From Pseudomonadota bacterium (lineage in GTDB: Bacteria > Desulfobacterota > Desulfobacteria > Desulfobacterales > JAHIVH01): a DNA stretch of 64,000 bases. Both the position numbers and the translations under genes were made by a program. The notes beneath the pieces were generated by a model. That model made no database searches, was not told the origin of the DNA, and was given only the letters and a program-made list of their open reading frames with translations. Of this stretch, positions 19,020 through 28,094 are shown piece after piece (position 1 is the first letter of the stretch; every line of letters starts with the position of its first letter). Where the stretch lies: positions 104,621-168,620 of the forward strand of contig JAHIVH010000088.1 of assembly GCA_018816735.1 (NCBI GenBank), in the 5' to 3' direction.

Positions 19020-20515
19020 AGTTCAAAACCCTCCCGTTCAAGCAGCAGTTCCAGTTCATTTTCCGCAGTTTCAAGTTCGGCCAGCTTGGCTTTGAAATCC
19101 CGGAGGGCTTCTTCTACGGTAATTTTTTCTTCTTCGAGCGGTTTTTGGACGTACCTTGCAATGTTCAGGTTGAAATCATTTTCTTTGAGCTCGGCATACT
19201 CGACCCAGCGGGTAACGCCTTCTTCCTCAAAAGAGGCCTGCTTTTGTTTCTTGTAGAGCTGGTAAATCTCGTCGGCCTGTCCCGTGGTCATGGTGTTTTG
19301 AGCTCGGCCTTTGGTGTAGATTTCCTCTGCGTTGATAAACAACACCGGAGATTTTGCTTTGACTGATTTTCTCAAAACAAGGATGGAGGCAGGAATTCCT
19401 GTTCCATAGAACAAATTGCCTGCTAATCCAATCACCGCTTCAATAGCACCCAAGTCTAAGAGTTTCTTCCGGATCTTCGCCTCTGCACCGGATCTGAACA
19501 AAACTCCATGAGGCAGAACAACAGCCATCCGGCCACTGCCTTCCTTCATGGATGTGTACATGTGCATGACCCATGCGAAGTCACCGTTGGTCTTCGGAGC
19601 CAACCCGAATGTATGCCTGTTAAAAGGATCAGAGGACCACTTATCGTGGCCCCATTCCTTTAGGCTGAATGGCGGATTTGCGATTACGCAATCAAATTGT
19701 TCCAGGCGGTCGTATGTTAAAAACTTTGGATCTCTCAGGGTATCTCCGCGTCGTATTTCAAAATCTTCCATCCCGTGGAGATAGAGGTTCATCCGGGCGA
19801 TCGCTTCAGTCGTCAGGTTCTTCTCCTGTCCTTTGAGCTTCAGCAAACGTGGGTCGCCACCATGCTCACGAACATGATGAACGGTTTCCAAAAGCATACC
19901 GCCGGTACCACAGGCAGGGTCGTAAACGGTTTCGCCGGGCTGAGGGTCCAGCACGTTGACCATTAAGCGGACGATTGATCGTGGCGTATAGAACTCTCCG
20001 GCCTTCTTGTTGGCCTTGTCGGCAAATCGCTTGATCAGATATTCATAGGCTCTACCCATGTCGTCATCACGAACATGACCGACGCCGAGCCTTATTTTGT
20101 TAAAGTGGTTCAGGAGCTGAAGGAGCAGATGGTCTGGCAGGCGTTCTTTATTAGTCCATGGCGCATCTCCAAAAATTCCATAGAGACGGTCATTTGTTTT
20201 TTCGATTCCAAGAAAAGCAACTTTCAGCGCTTTACCTACATCCTTTGTTGCGGCAATGACATTATTCCAATGACATCCCTCTGGCACTTCAATGCGGTGC
20301 TGTTCTGGTGCTTTTGCCATTTCTTCATCGCCATAAAAGACCATGGCTTCTTCAAACTCTTCATCATAAACATCACAGACTCGCTTAAAAAAAAGGATTG
20401 GAAAGATGTACGTCTTATAATCAGACGCATCAATGGGGCCTGTAATTATATGTGCCGCTTCCCATAAATGACGCTCTAAGTCATTAAGCGATAGCTTGCT
20501 TTTTTGATCATTCAT
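19016..20515 (-). CDS. hsdM: Type I restriction-modification methyltransferase subunit (first of two)
   Basis: About 499 residues. HsdM N-terminal domain (LSLNDLERHLWEA, IDASDYKTYIFPILFFKR), SAM-binding DPACGTGGM, catalytic NPPF, and a helical C-terminus. The frame is open to 20545, but ATG 20515 gives the family-typical N-terminus and is preceded by a GGA-rich site. It differs from the second HsdM in the catalytic motif (NPPF rather than NPPY) and in the C-terminal tail. Confidence 0.95.
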   Translation of the reverse strand: MNDQKSKLSLNDLERHLWEAAHIITGPIDASDYKTYIFPILFFKRVCDVYDEEFEEAMVFYGDEEMAKAPEQHRIEVPEGCHWNNVIAATKDVGKALKVAFLGIEKTNDRLYGIFGDAPWTNKERLPDHLLLQLLNHFNKIRLGVGHVRDDDMGRAYEYLIKRFADKANKKAGEFYTPRSIVRLMVNVLDPQPGETVYDPACGTGGMLLETVHHVREHGGDPRLLKLKGQEKNLTTEAIARMNLYLHGMEDFEIRRGDTLRDPKFLTYDRLEQFDCVIANPPFSLKEWGHDKWSSDPFNRHTFGLAPKTNGDFAWVMHMYTSMKEGSGRMAVVLPHGVLFRSGAEAKIRKKLLDLGAIEAVIGLAGNLFYGTGIPASILVLRKSVKAKSPVLFINAEEIYTKGRAQNTMTTGQADEIYQLYKKQKQASFEEEGVTRWVEYAELKENDFNLNIARYVQKPLEEEKITVEEALRDFKAKLAELETAENELELLLEREGFEL

Positions 20516-20547
20516 ATTCAGTTTTCCGTCTTCCCGAGTCATCAATC

Positions 20548-20742
20548 TTATTTTTGATCGGTCGTGTCAGATGCCGCGCCACCGTTTTCCACCCACTTGT
20601 CCACCTGATCTTTCTTAAACTTCCAAAGGCGGCCGATCTTATGGGCAGGCATGCCTTTTTCGCTTATCCACTTATAAACCGTATCTCGTTTGATCCCGAG
20701 GTATTCACCGATTTCATCTACGGATAACCATCTGTCTTCCAT
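20548..20742 (-). CDS. Excisionase-type helix-turn-helix DNA-binding protein
   Basis: A 64-residue MerR-like/excisionase-family HTH protein: WLSVDEIGEYLGIKRDTVYKW followed by a wing (HKIGRLWKFKKDQVDKWV). It is the first gene of the restriction-modification operon and may be its regulator or a remnant of a recombination-directionality factor. Start at 20742 is chosen because GGTGGAG lies 6 bases upstream; ATG 20757 has no ribosome site. No integrase is present in the window. Confidence 0.85.
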   Translation of the reverse strand: MEDRWLSVDEIGEYLGIKRDTVYKWISEKGMPAHKIGRLWKFKKDQVDKWVENGGAASDTTDQK

Positions 20743-21031
20743 TTTCGACTCCACCATTCTTTTGAGGGCCGCCCAAACGGCTCGTCACATGTTGACCGGA
20801 AGGTATCCCATATGGACACAATCAGGCTATATTAGGTTAAACAGGGTCAAGATACATGGTTGAAATGAAAAAATCAAGTTTTCTTTCCGGGTTTAACCGA
20901 TTTTGGCCCTATTTCTTACCGTTTCAGTACCAATCGGGCAGGAAAATGGTAAAAAATTGAGCGACCATCCGACACGTTCTCCGTTTCTCCGGTAAGTAAG
21001 GTTTAAACAAACCAGAACACTGGAGAAAACT

Positions 21032-21223
21032 ATGGATATCAATGATTTGCTTGAAGGAATTGCCGATGCGTTTCGACAGTATCAGGCGGAAATGGCAGAG
21101 CAGGCGCAGGCTTCAACCAACCCGGCCTTCACCGGACTTGAACCCGAAAGGGAATCTGAAAAAACAGAAAAAATAATGCCGACGGAGAAAGGAATTGAAC
21201 AACATTTCCCGAAACAGGAGTGA
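21032..21223 (+). CDS. Small hypothetical protein
   Basis: 63 residues, acidic and helical at the start (MDINDLLEGIADAFRQYQAE), with a charged tail. GGAG sits 6 bases before the ATG, which is the main support. It lies between the island operon and ssrA, reading away from the island. I do not recognise the sequence and it may be island-specific. The 270 bases upstream hold no other gene. Confidence 0.5.
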   Translation: MDINDLLEGIADAFRQYQAEMAEQAQASTNPAFTGLEPERESEKTEKIMPTEKGIEQHFPKQE

Positions 21224-21280
21224 TTGCAGGGCGTTTGGCTAAATGATCGATTTGGCGTAAGCCGCTAATTTATCAAAACA

Positions 21281-21331
21281 AAAAAACCGATTCTATTTAC
21301 CAGGCTCGGTAACAGGATCGGTTTGTTTTAA
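21281..21331 (-). terminator. Rho-independent terminator of ssrA
   Basis: Read on the minus strand, AAACCGATCCTGTTACC pairs imperfectly with GGTAAATAGAATCGGTTT around GAGCCT, followed by a run of T. It starts 7 bases past the tmRNA CCA end. Confidence 0.85.
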
Positions 21332-21337
21332 AGTTAG

Positions 21338-21742
21338 TGGTGGAGGCGGCGGGAGTTGAACCCGCGTCCTAAGAAAATTCCCTAAATCGCTTCTACACTT
21401 ATAGTCAACATCCTTTTACATCAGGCTTTTACCAGTTGACAGGGTCCGCCTGACGCCTTCGTTCTGACTTTGATTTCGGTTCCATCCGTCGTCAAAGAGG
21501 AGGACTCTTAACAGATGGTTCCTATCACATTAAGTTGTCATCATTTAATGCAAAGTGCGTACACCAAATGATGTGCGGCCCGTGGGCTGCATTTTTTTTA
21601 GCAAGTTAACTGCTTACGCAGCCATTGCCATTTCATAATCGTCTGCAATTATATTTTTGATTGGATATTTAACGAGGCCAACAATCATCCTCGAAGTGCA
21701 GCAAAAAAGTTCTCAAATCCCAGTCGAAACCATTTCGCCCCC
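21338..21742 (-). ncRNA. ssrA: Transfer-messenger RNA (tmRNA)
   Basis: About 405 bases. The 5' end GGGGGCGAAATGG (from 21742) pairs with the 3' end CGCCTCC-A-CCA (to 21338) as the tRNA-like acceptor; the T-arm is GGGTTCAACTCCC. The mRNA-like part has resume codon GCA and encodes the tag ADDYEMAMAA before TAA (tag region about 21617-21649). The tag has the pattern expected for deltaproteobacterial tmRNAs (ends in AA, ADxY start). It acts with SmpB, encoded 73 bases upstream, to rescue stalled ribosomes. Confidence 0.96.
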
Positions 21743-21769
21743 AGAGAAGAACACGATTATTATTGTCTA

Positions 21770-21798
21770 AGAGTAACCCTCTTTAGTTTGATTGTCAA
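21770..21798 (-). promoter_or_regulatory. Candidate promoter for ssrA
   Basis: On the minus strand TTGACA (21798-21793), 17-base spacer, TACTCT (21775-21770). It lies between smpB and ssrA. A 12-base perfect palindrome, GTCAATATTGAC (21794-21805), overlaps the -35. Confidence 0.4.
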
Positions 21799-21814
21799 TA
21801 TTGACGGCAATGAA

Positions 21815-22279
21815 TTAGTAATCCTTTTGTTTATTTGCCCGGTTAAGATCTCTTTTGGCTTCACGATCCTTGATGTCCTGCCGTTTATCGAACATCTTTT
21901 TCCCTTTTCCCAGTCCGATTTTCATCTTGATCCGGCCATTTTTGAAATAAAGACTCAATGGAATCAACGCAAACCCTTTTTCATTCAGCTTGCCGATAAT
22001 TTTCCGAATTTCATATTGATGCAACAGGAGCTTTCTGGGTCGTAATGGGTCATGATTGTCATAGTACGCATAAGGATAGGGGCCTATATGCATCTGATAG
22101 ACGAATACCTCACCGTTTTTAATCTGGGCGTAGGAATCTTTCAGATTCACATTGCCGCTCCGAATCGACTTTACTTCCGAACCGACGAGCACGACGCCTG
22201 CCTCATATTCGGTACTTATCGTATAGCTGAAACCGGCTTTTTTATTTCTGGCAATGAGTTTGACTGATTCAGATCCCAA
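21815..22279 (-). CDS. smpB: SsrA-binding protein SmpB
   Basis: About 154 residues. Binds tmRNA and delivers it to stalled ribosomes. Family motifs: KLIARNKKAGFSY near the N-terminus, EYEAGVVLVGSEVKSIR, GNVNLKDSYA, RPRKLLLH, and the basic tail IKDREAKRDLNR. No ATG is available; two TTG codons compete. TTG 22279 has GGAG about 9 bases upstream, so I prefer it; TTG 22300 would add seven residues. Neighbour of ssrA, a common arrangement. Confidence 0.95.
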   Translation of the reverse strand: MGSESVKLIARNKKAGFSYTISTEYEAGVVLVGSEVKSIRSGNVNLKDSYAQIKNGEVFVYQMHIGPYPYAYYDNHDPLRPRKLLLHQYEIRKIIGKLNEKGFALIPLSLYFKNGRIKMKIGLGKGKKMFDKRQDIKDREAKRDLNRANKQKDY

Positions 22280-22438
22280 CGTTGGCTGCTCCGTTCCCAA
22301 ATTGTATGTTTTTTCTATTCCCCGTGCAGGGCTTGAAAAATATCATCTCATACCTGTAAAGCATAAAAGACGCAACTGAAAACTTAAAGGCAATCCATTG
22401 TCTTCTTGTAGAGGGGGGAATGGGTAAAAAATGGCTTG

Positions 22439-24202
22439 CTATGCGTATCCGTTTGCAATCAGACTGCCGAATCTGTCCTGAAGGAGCTTTTGAATATCAG
22501 CAACAATTGTTTTGGTGAACACGTCCTCTAGAAATTTTTCGCATTCTTTCTGATTCAACTCACGAATAATTGTTTTGACTTCCGGTATGTTCTGCGGTGT
22601 CATGCTGAGCTCCGTGAGTCCAAGGCCTATCAAAATGGGGATATTGAAAGGATCTCCAGCCATTTCACCACACATGCATACCTTTACGTTTTTGGCTTTA
22701 CCAACATCCACCACCTGTTTTATCATTCGTAAAACCGCCGGATGAAGTGAATTATAAAGGTGGGCCACATTTTTGTTACCTCTGTCTATGGCAAGGGTGT
22801 ATTGAACAAGATCATTTGTCCCGATACTGAAATAGTCAACCACGTCAGCCAATGAATCTGCCATAATCACGGCAGATGGGATTTCGATCATGATGCCCAC
22901 TTCGATATTTGTGTTACAGGGGATGTTTTCATGCTCCAGTTCATCCCCAGCCTGTTTCAGAAGTTTTTTGGCTTCACAAATTTCCTCGCAGCTCGATATC
23001 ATGGGAAATAGAATGCGCACATTTCCAAATGCCGCAGCCCTTAAAATAGCTCTCAACTGGGTCATGAACACATCCTTGCGTTTCAGGCAAAACCGAATGG
23101 CTCTCAGCCCCAGGGCCGGATTCTCTTCATTAACCGAAGATTCATATGAAAGCGCCTTGTCACCATTGATATCAAGCGTCCGAATCGTTACCGGATTAGG
23201 CGCCATCAACTCAACAATATCCTTATATTGTTCAAAAAGCTCTTCTTCAGCTGGATAACTGCTTCTGCTCATGTATGAAAATTCCGTTCTGAAAAGCCCG
23301 ATACCATCCCCGCCATTATCTTTTACCGAAACCACTTCCTCTGCCAGTTCAATATTTCCCATGACCTCAACCGCAAAATCATCAACTGTCGTGGCGGTTA
23401 CGTGACTTGTCCTTAAAATATTGGCTCTGTAAGCCTCATAGCGCTGCTTTCGAACCTCATACTTGGCAAGCGTTTCATCGGAGGGGTTAATAATAACAAG
23501 GCCGGCTGATCCGTCCACAACAATGATTTCATCGTTCTTGATATCCCTGGTAGCCATATCAAGACCTAAAACCGAAGGAATGCCAAGGGTTCTCGCGATA
23601 ATGCTGGTATGAGAGGCTTTACCACCCAAATCCGTCACAAAGCCCTTAATGCGCTCCAGCTTTATCTGGCTTGTATCGGCAGGAGAAAGGTCATGGGCAA
23701 CCAATACCACGCGTTTATCTATTTCCGAGATGCTTTCGCTTTTCGCTCCGGTAAGATTTCTCATAATGCGATCAGCGACCTGAACGATATCCGTCACCCG
23801 ATCTTTCAAATAGGTATCCTCAATATCCCGGAATATGATTTTTATATTGGATACGACTTTTTTTAATGCCCATTCGGAGTTAATGAGTTCTTTTTCGATG
23901 GTTTCAATTGTTTTGCCATAAAGCATTTTATCCTTATGAAGGACAAGATGGGTCTCAAGAATATAGGCATGCTCACGCAGTTCTTCGGGAATCCCCTCAA
24001 TGATCGAGGACAGCTCATTTTTTGCATTTTTCACAGCTGTTTTGAAGCGGCCAACTTCCCGTTTTAAATCTTTCTCTGAAATGGAATATTTTTCAACGAC
24101 GTCGACCCCCTCTTTATCCACAAGATAGGACTTGCCGATACAGATGCCTGGGGAGCCGCTTATACCCTGAATAATTTTTTCCTCATTTTCAAAATGATGC
24201 AT
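22439..24202 (-). CDS. ptsI: Phosphoenolpyruvate-protein phosphotransferase (PTS enzyme I)
   Basis: 587 residues. Transfers phosphate from phosphoenolpyruvate to HPr in the cytoplasm. The phospho-accepting histidine is in GGKASHTSII (His about 198). The PEP/Mg site includes RTLDINGDK and the FRTEFSYM region, and the C-terminal CMCGEMAGDP carries the catalytic cysteine. ptsH lies 6 bases upstream. No sugar-specific EII component is in the window, so the phosphorelay could serve a mannose-type permease elsewhere or a regulatory PTS. Confidence 0.95.
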   Translation of the reverse strand: MHHFENEEKIIQGISGSPGICIGKSYLVDKEGVDVVEKYSISEKDLKREVGRFKTAVKNAKNELSSIIEGIPEELREHAYILETHLVLHKDKMLYGKTIETIEKELINSEWALKKVVSNIKIIFRDIEDTYLKDRVTDIVQVADRIMRNLTGAKSESISEIDKRVVLVAHDLSPADTSQIKLERIKGFVTDLGGKASHTSIIARTLGIPSVLGLDMATRDIKNDEIIVVDGSAGLVIINPSDETLAKYEVRKQRYEAYRANILRTSHVTATTVDDFAVEVMGNIELAEEVVSVKDNGGDGIGLFRTEFSYMSRSSYPAEEELFEQYKDIVELMAPNPVTIRTLDINGDKALSYESSVNEENPALGLRAIRFCLKRKDVFMTQLRAILRAAAFGNVRILFPMISSCEEICEAKKLLKQAGDELEHENIPCNTNIEVGIMIEIPSAVIMADSLADVVDYFSIGTNDLVQYTLAIDRGNKNVAHLYNSLHPAVLRMIKQVVDVGKAKNVKVCMCGEMAGDPFNIPILIGLGLTELSMTPQNIPEVKTIIRELNQKECEKFLEDVFTKTIVADIQKLLQDRFGSLIANGYA

Positions 24203-24208
24203 CAGAAC

Positions 24209-24490
24209 TCAATCTCCTGCGCCGTTTTCAATCAGGTCGACAATTCCATTTACAATATTGATATCGTTAAAATTTTCAGTTTGAAGCGTAATTTCTGTCC
24301 CTTTGACACATGCCAGGGAAAGAATATCAATGATACTTGCTGCATCAACTTTTGTTCCCTCTTTGATGATCCAGATATTTGATTCAGCTTTTTGGGCGAG
24401 TTTCGCTATCATCGCAGCAGGTCTTGCATGCAGGCCAAGCTCGTTTATAATCACTATTGTTTTGGTTAATTCTTCAGTAGAGATCTTCAT
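24209..24490 (-). CDS. ptsH: Phosphocarrier protein HPr
   Basis: About 93 residues. The active-site motif ELGLHARPA gives phospho-His at about 21; the regulatory serine position is kept in DAASIIDIL (Ser about 52) but with A rather than K before it. Its own C-terminal codons (GCAGGAGA) appear to provide the ribosome site for ptsI. Start at 24490 matches family length; the frame is open to 24514. Confidence 0.92.
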   Translation of the reverse strand: MKISTEELTKTIVIINELGLHARPAAMIAKLAQKAESNIWIIKEGTKVDAASIIDILSLACVKGTEITLQTENFNDINIVNGIVDLIENGAGD

Positions 24491-24647
24491 ATTTTGGTAT
24501 TCAGTCCAGAACACCTGGGCGATTTTTTATTCCTTTTAATAATATAATACGCAAAACAATCTGTTAATAATCGCTTATGCATGGTCTTATTGATAAATCA
24601 AATTCATCCCACAATCAGATCAATTATCATATCTCAATCCAAGTCCA

Positions 24648-24676
24648 TTGACAACAATAGAATTAATTGATAATTT
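24648..24676 (+). promoter_or_regulatory. Candidate sigma70 promoter for the LOG-family gene
   Basis: TTGACA at 24648-24653, 17-base spacer, TAATTT at 24671-24676, about 80 bases before the start codon. Confidence 0.5.
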
Positions 24677-24753
24677 TTTTCAAATCATCCCTATCGGGGT
24701 ATGGGGTGAATTCACTATAAACACTTAGAGATATATTTGAGCAGTGATAACGA

Positions 24754-25449
24754 ATGGCCAATTCCAACAACAAACTAAAACTGAATAAACGCAATGCACA
24801 CAAACAATTTCTGATTGACGACTTCAAACTGGAAGAATCCTGGCGAATTTTTAAAATTATAGGCGAGTTCGTTGAAGCAATCGATATAATCCATGATATA
24901 GGGCCGGCTGTCAGCATATTCGGTTCCTCAAGAACACGACCGGACAGCCCGTATTATAAAAAGGCAGAGAAAATAGCAGCACTGATGGTAAAAAACAACT
25001 ATGCCGTGATCACAGGTGGCGGTGGCGGCATCATGGAGGCAGCCAATAAAGGTGCTGCTGAAGCCGGAGGGGTTTCTGTAGGGCTTAACATTACCCTGCC
25101 ATTTGAGCAGATGCCAAACCCCTATTCCAGTGTCAAACTCCAATTCAATTATTTTTTTATCCGAAAAGTCATGTTTGTCAAATATGCATCAGCCTATATT
25201 ATCATGCCAGGAGGCTTTGGCACCCTGGATGAATTATTTGAAGCGGTCACTCTCATCCAGACCCATCGCATCAAACCCCTTCCTGTAATTATGGTCGGAC
25301 GCGATTATTGGCAGGGACTTATCGAGTGGATTAAAGATAGACTCGTATCTGAAAAAAACGTGTCTCCTCACGATCTTGATATTATTCAGTTGATCGACGA
25401 ACCTGAGGATATCCTGAAAGCAATAAAAAATAACAGCCATAATAGCTGA
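24754..25449 (+). CDS. LOG family protein (nucleotide 5'-monophosphate nucleosidase-like)
   Basis: 231-residue Rossmann-fold protein of the TIGR00730/LOG family. It has SIFGSSRTRPDSPYY, VITGGGGGIMEAANKGA (nucleotide site) and PGGFGTLDELFEA (the PGGxGTxxE catalytic signature). Characterised relatives remove the base from nucleoside monophosphates (cytokinin activation in plants, purine nucleosidases in bacteria); older records call them lysine decarboxylases, which is not supported. Monocistronic and divergent from ptsH. Confidence 0.92.
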   Translation: MANSNNKLKLNKRNAHKQFLIDDFKLEESWRIFKIIGEFVEAIDIIHDIGPAVSIFGSSRTRPDSPYYKKAEKIAALMVKNNYAVITGGGGGIMEAANKGAAEAGGVSVGLNITLPFEQMPNPYSSVKLQFNYFFIRKVMFVKYASAYIIMPGGFGTLDELFEAVTLIQTHRIKPLPVIMVGRDYWQGLIEWIKDRLVSEKNVSPHDLDIIQLIDEPEDILKAIKNNSHNS

Positions 25450-25560
25450 TAAAACACCATGAGGGAAAACAGATTTTAAACATCGCCGTGAATCCTTAAA
25501 TCTTAATTTTTTGATTCTACGATAATGTATTAATAAATACCACAGTTGTCAGGATACAAC

Positions 25561-28083
25561 ATGAGACATCATATGCTGGCGTCTATTATCTTTTCTATTG
25601 TTCTGCTTCAGCAGATGCCGGCACCATGTTCATCTCCCAATAAAATCAGCGTAGGTGTATACCAGAATTACCCCCAGGTGTTCTTTGAAAACAGTCAGGT
25701 GGTCAAAGGCATTTATATCGATATCCTGGACTATATTGCAACCCGGGAAAACTGGCATTATGATTATGTACCAGGCACTTGGTCCCAATGTCTCGAAAGA
25801 CTGAACACAGGTGAAATTGACCTGCTTGTCAGCATTGCCTATACGGAAGAGAGATCAAAACTGTACGATTTTACAAAAGAAACGGTTCTCTCAAATTGGG
25901 GCCAGATTTACACCACAACCCCTAAAATTCAGTCTGTGCTTGATCTTTCAAATAAAAAAATCGCTGTTGTAAAAGATGACATTTCCTACATCGGGCTGAA
26001 AGAGGTGTTAAAACGATTTGACGTGCCATGTGACTATATTGAAGTGCCGGAATACATGAAGGTGCTTGAATGTGTGGATAACCACACATCAGATGCAGGT
26101 GCTGTCTCAAGAATTTTCGGTTTGATGAACGAATCAAAATTCAACATTCACAAAAGCCCTATCATATACAATCCCATAGAGTTGAAATTTGCCAGTTTGA
26201 AAAGCGAACCGCAAGAAATCATTGAAAAGATCGACAGCCATTTAAAGGATCTTAAAAGCAATTCAGACTCAATTTACTATCAATCATTAAATCTATGGCT
26301 GGCTGAACTGGGTCAGTGGATGTTCCCCAACTGGTTAAAATACCTGATAGGTATATCGGCAGCACTTGTTTTCATTCTTGGTTTCGGTAGTTTTATACTG
26401 AAAATACAAGTCAAAAAAAGGACAACCGAGCTCCATAATGAAATCCGTATAAGAAAAGAAAAGGAAAACGAGCTAAAAATTTACCATGAAAATCTGGAGT
26501 CCCTGGTTAAAAAAAGGACGACCGAACTTTCCGAAACCAATGCCCGCATTCAAAAAAGCGAGGAAAGATATAGAAATATTTTAGACAGCATCGAGGAGGG
26601 ATATATTGAAACTGATCTGGATGGTATGATTACCTTTTTCAACAGCCCGGCATGCCGCATTTCCGGCTATAATGAAAAAGACCTTATGGGTATGGATTTC
26701 AGGCAGTTCACCCGGGGAGATCATTATGATACATTTGACAAAAGCTTAAAATCGCTGATTCAATCTCAAAAAAATATCACCCTTTCAGAAATAGATATCC
26801 CCAAAAGGAATGGAGAAAAAGCATACCTGAACCTTTCCATATCAACCGTGAATAATCATGACAGTCAAATAACTGGATATAGGGCCATCATCCGGGATAT
26901 TTCGGATGAATACAAAGCCGAGCAAATCAAATCTGCTCTGGAGGTCAGACTGCAACAAACCCAAAGAATAAAGGCTATTGGTACACTTGCCGGTGGTATC
27001 GCCCATGATTTTAATAATCTTTTAATGGGTATACAGGGAAATGTGTCGTTGATGCTTCTCAATGCCAACAAGGAAAAAGATCATTATAAAAATCTGAAAA
27101 ACATTGAAATGTGCATAGAAAGTGGCGCCAATCTGGCCCGGCAACTTTTAGGATTTGCACGGGGAGGCAAATATGAAGTCCGGCCAACCAATCTGAACGA
27201 TATTGTCAAAAAAACAGCCATGATGTTCAGCCGGACGCGAAAAGAAATATCGATTGAAGAAAATTACAGGAATGATTTATGGCTTGTAGATGCTGATCAG
27301 GGGCAGGTCGAACAGGTATTGATGAATATTTATATCAATGCATGGCATGCCATGCCTCAGGGAGGAACCATTTGTCTGCGTACAGATAACTGCAACCTTG
27401 ATGAAAATGACGTCAAACCTTTTGGGCTCAAACCCGGCAGATTTGTCAAGGTCGATATTAAAGATACGGGTGTGGGTATGAGCAAGGAAATACAGCAGAG
27501 AATTTTTGAACCTTTTTTTACCACGCGTGAGCTTGGCAGAGGAACCGGCCTGGGGCTTGCATCAGCTTTTGGCATTATTAAAAACCATTCCGGCGGGATC
27601 TATGCCAGAAGCATTTTGGGAAAAGGAACAACCATTTCATTTTTCCTGCCGGAATCAGCCGGAAAAGGGACTCGAACTCTGGAAATGCCTGAAATGATTC
27701 AAATAGGTTCGGAAACCATCCTTCTGGTCGATGATGAAGCCATGATACTGAACACCGGAAAAGCCATGTTAGAAGAACTGGGATATAAAGTCATTATTGC
27801 GGATGGCGGCAAAAAGGCAATAGATATCTATAGAGATCGCCACCATGAAATCAGTCTTGTTATTCTGGATGTTGTCATGCCTTTCTTCAGCGGTGCCGAT
27901 GTCTATAAGGAACTGAAATCCGTCCATCCGGATGTCAAAATTCTCTTCTCAAGCGGATATAGCATGGATGATGATCAAACAGGGGGTTTAATAAATGCGG
28001 GCAATCATTTCATCCAGAAACCGTTTTCATTGCATAAGCTGTCCATAACCATCAGAAATATTCTTGATGTTTACACCGTTTAA
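25561..28083 (+). CDS. Hybrid sensor histidine kinase with periplasmic solute-binding domain
   Basis: About 840 residues. Signal sequence, then an SBP_bac_3-type periplasmic binding domain (about 25-255; ISVGVYQNYPQVFF, ERLNTGEIDLLVSI) that may sense an amino acid or similar ligand. A membrane helix (about 258-280), coiled coil, and PAS domain (about 335-455) follow. HisKA has phospho-His in GGIAHDFNN (about 481), then HATPase (NIYINAWHAMPQGG, DTGVGM, GLGLA). The receiver domain (about 720-840) has phospho-Asp in VILDVVMP (about 769). It is a BvgS-like arrangement with the receiver last. AGGA lies 6 bases before ATG 25561. No partner regulator is adjacent. Confidence 0.93.
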   Translation: MRHHMLASIIFSIVLLQQMPAPCSSPNKISVGVYQNYPQVFFENSQVVKGIYIDILDYIATRENWHYDYVPGTWSQCLERLNTGEIDLLVSIAYTEERSKLYDFTKETVLSNWGQIYTTTPKIQSVLDLSNKKIAVVKDDISYIGLKEVLKRFDVPCDYIEVPEYMKVLECVDNHTSDAGAVSRIFGLMNESKFNIHKSPIIYNPIELKFASLKSEPQEIIEKIDSHLKDLKSNSDSIYYQSLNLWLAELGQWMFPNWLKYLIGISAALVFILGFGSFILKIQVKKRTTELHNEIRIRKEKENELKIYHENLESLVKKRTTELSETNARIQKSEERYRNILDSIEEGYIETDLDGMITFFNSPACRISGYNEKDLMGMDFRQFTRGDHYDTFDKSLKSLIQSQKNITLSEIDIPKRNGEKAYLNLSISTVNNHDSQITGYRAIIRDISDEYKAEQIKSALEVRLQQTQRIKAIGTLAGGIAHDFNNLLMGIQGNVSLMLLNANKEKDHYKNLKNIEMCIESGANLARQLLGFARGGKYEVRPTNLNDIVKKTAMMFSRTRKEISIEENYRNDLWLVDADQGQVEQVLMNIYINAWHAMPQGGTICLRTDNCNLDENDVKPFGLKPGRFVKVDIKDTGVGMSKEIQQRIFEPFFTTRELGRGTGLGLASAFGIIKNHSGGIYARSILGKGTTISFFLPESAGKGTRTLEMPEMIQIGSETILLVDDEAMILNTGKAMLEELGYKVIIADGGKKAIDIYRDRHHEISLVILDVVMPFFSGADVYKELKSVHPDVKILFSSGYSMDDDQTGGLINAGNHFIQKPFSLHKLSITIRNILDVYTV

Positions 28084-28094
28084 GTGACCAATCA

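Noticed and set aside
7058..21338. Idea that the whole island is a single element integrated in the local ssrA
   Set aside because: No integrase gene and no direct repeat of the ssrA 3' end near 7100; the only T-arm-like copy is in the opposite orientation and inside the island.
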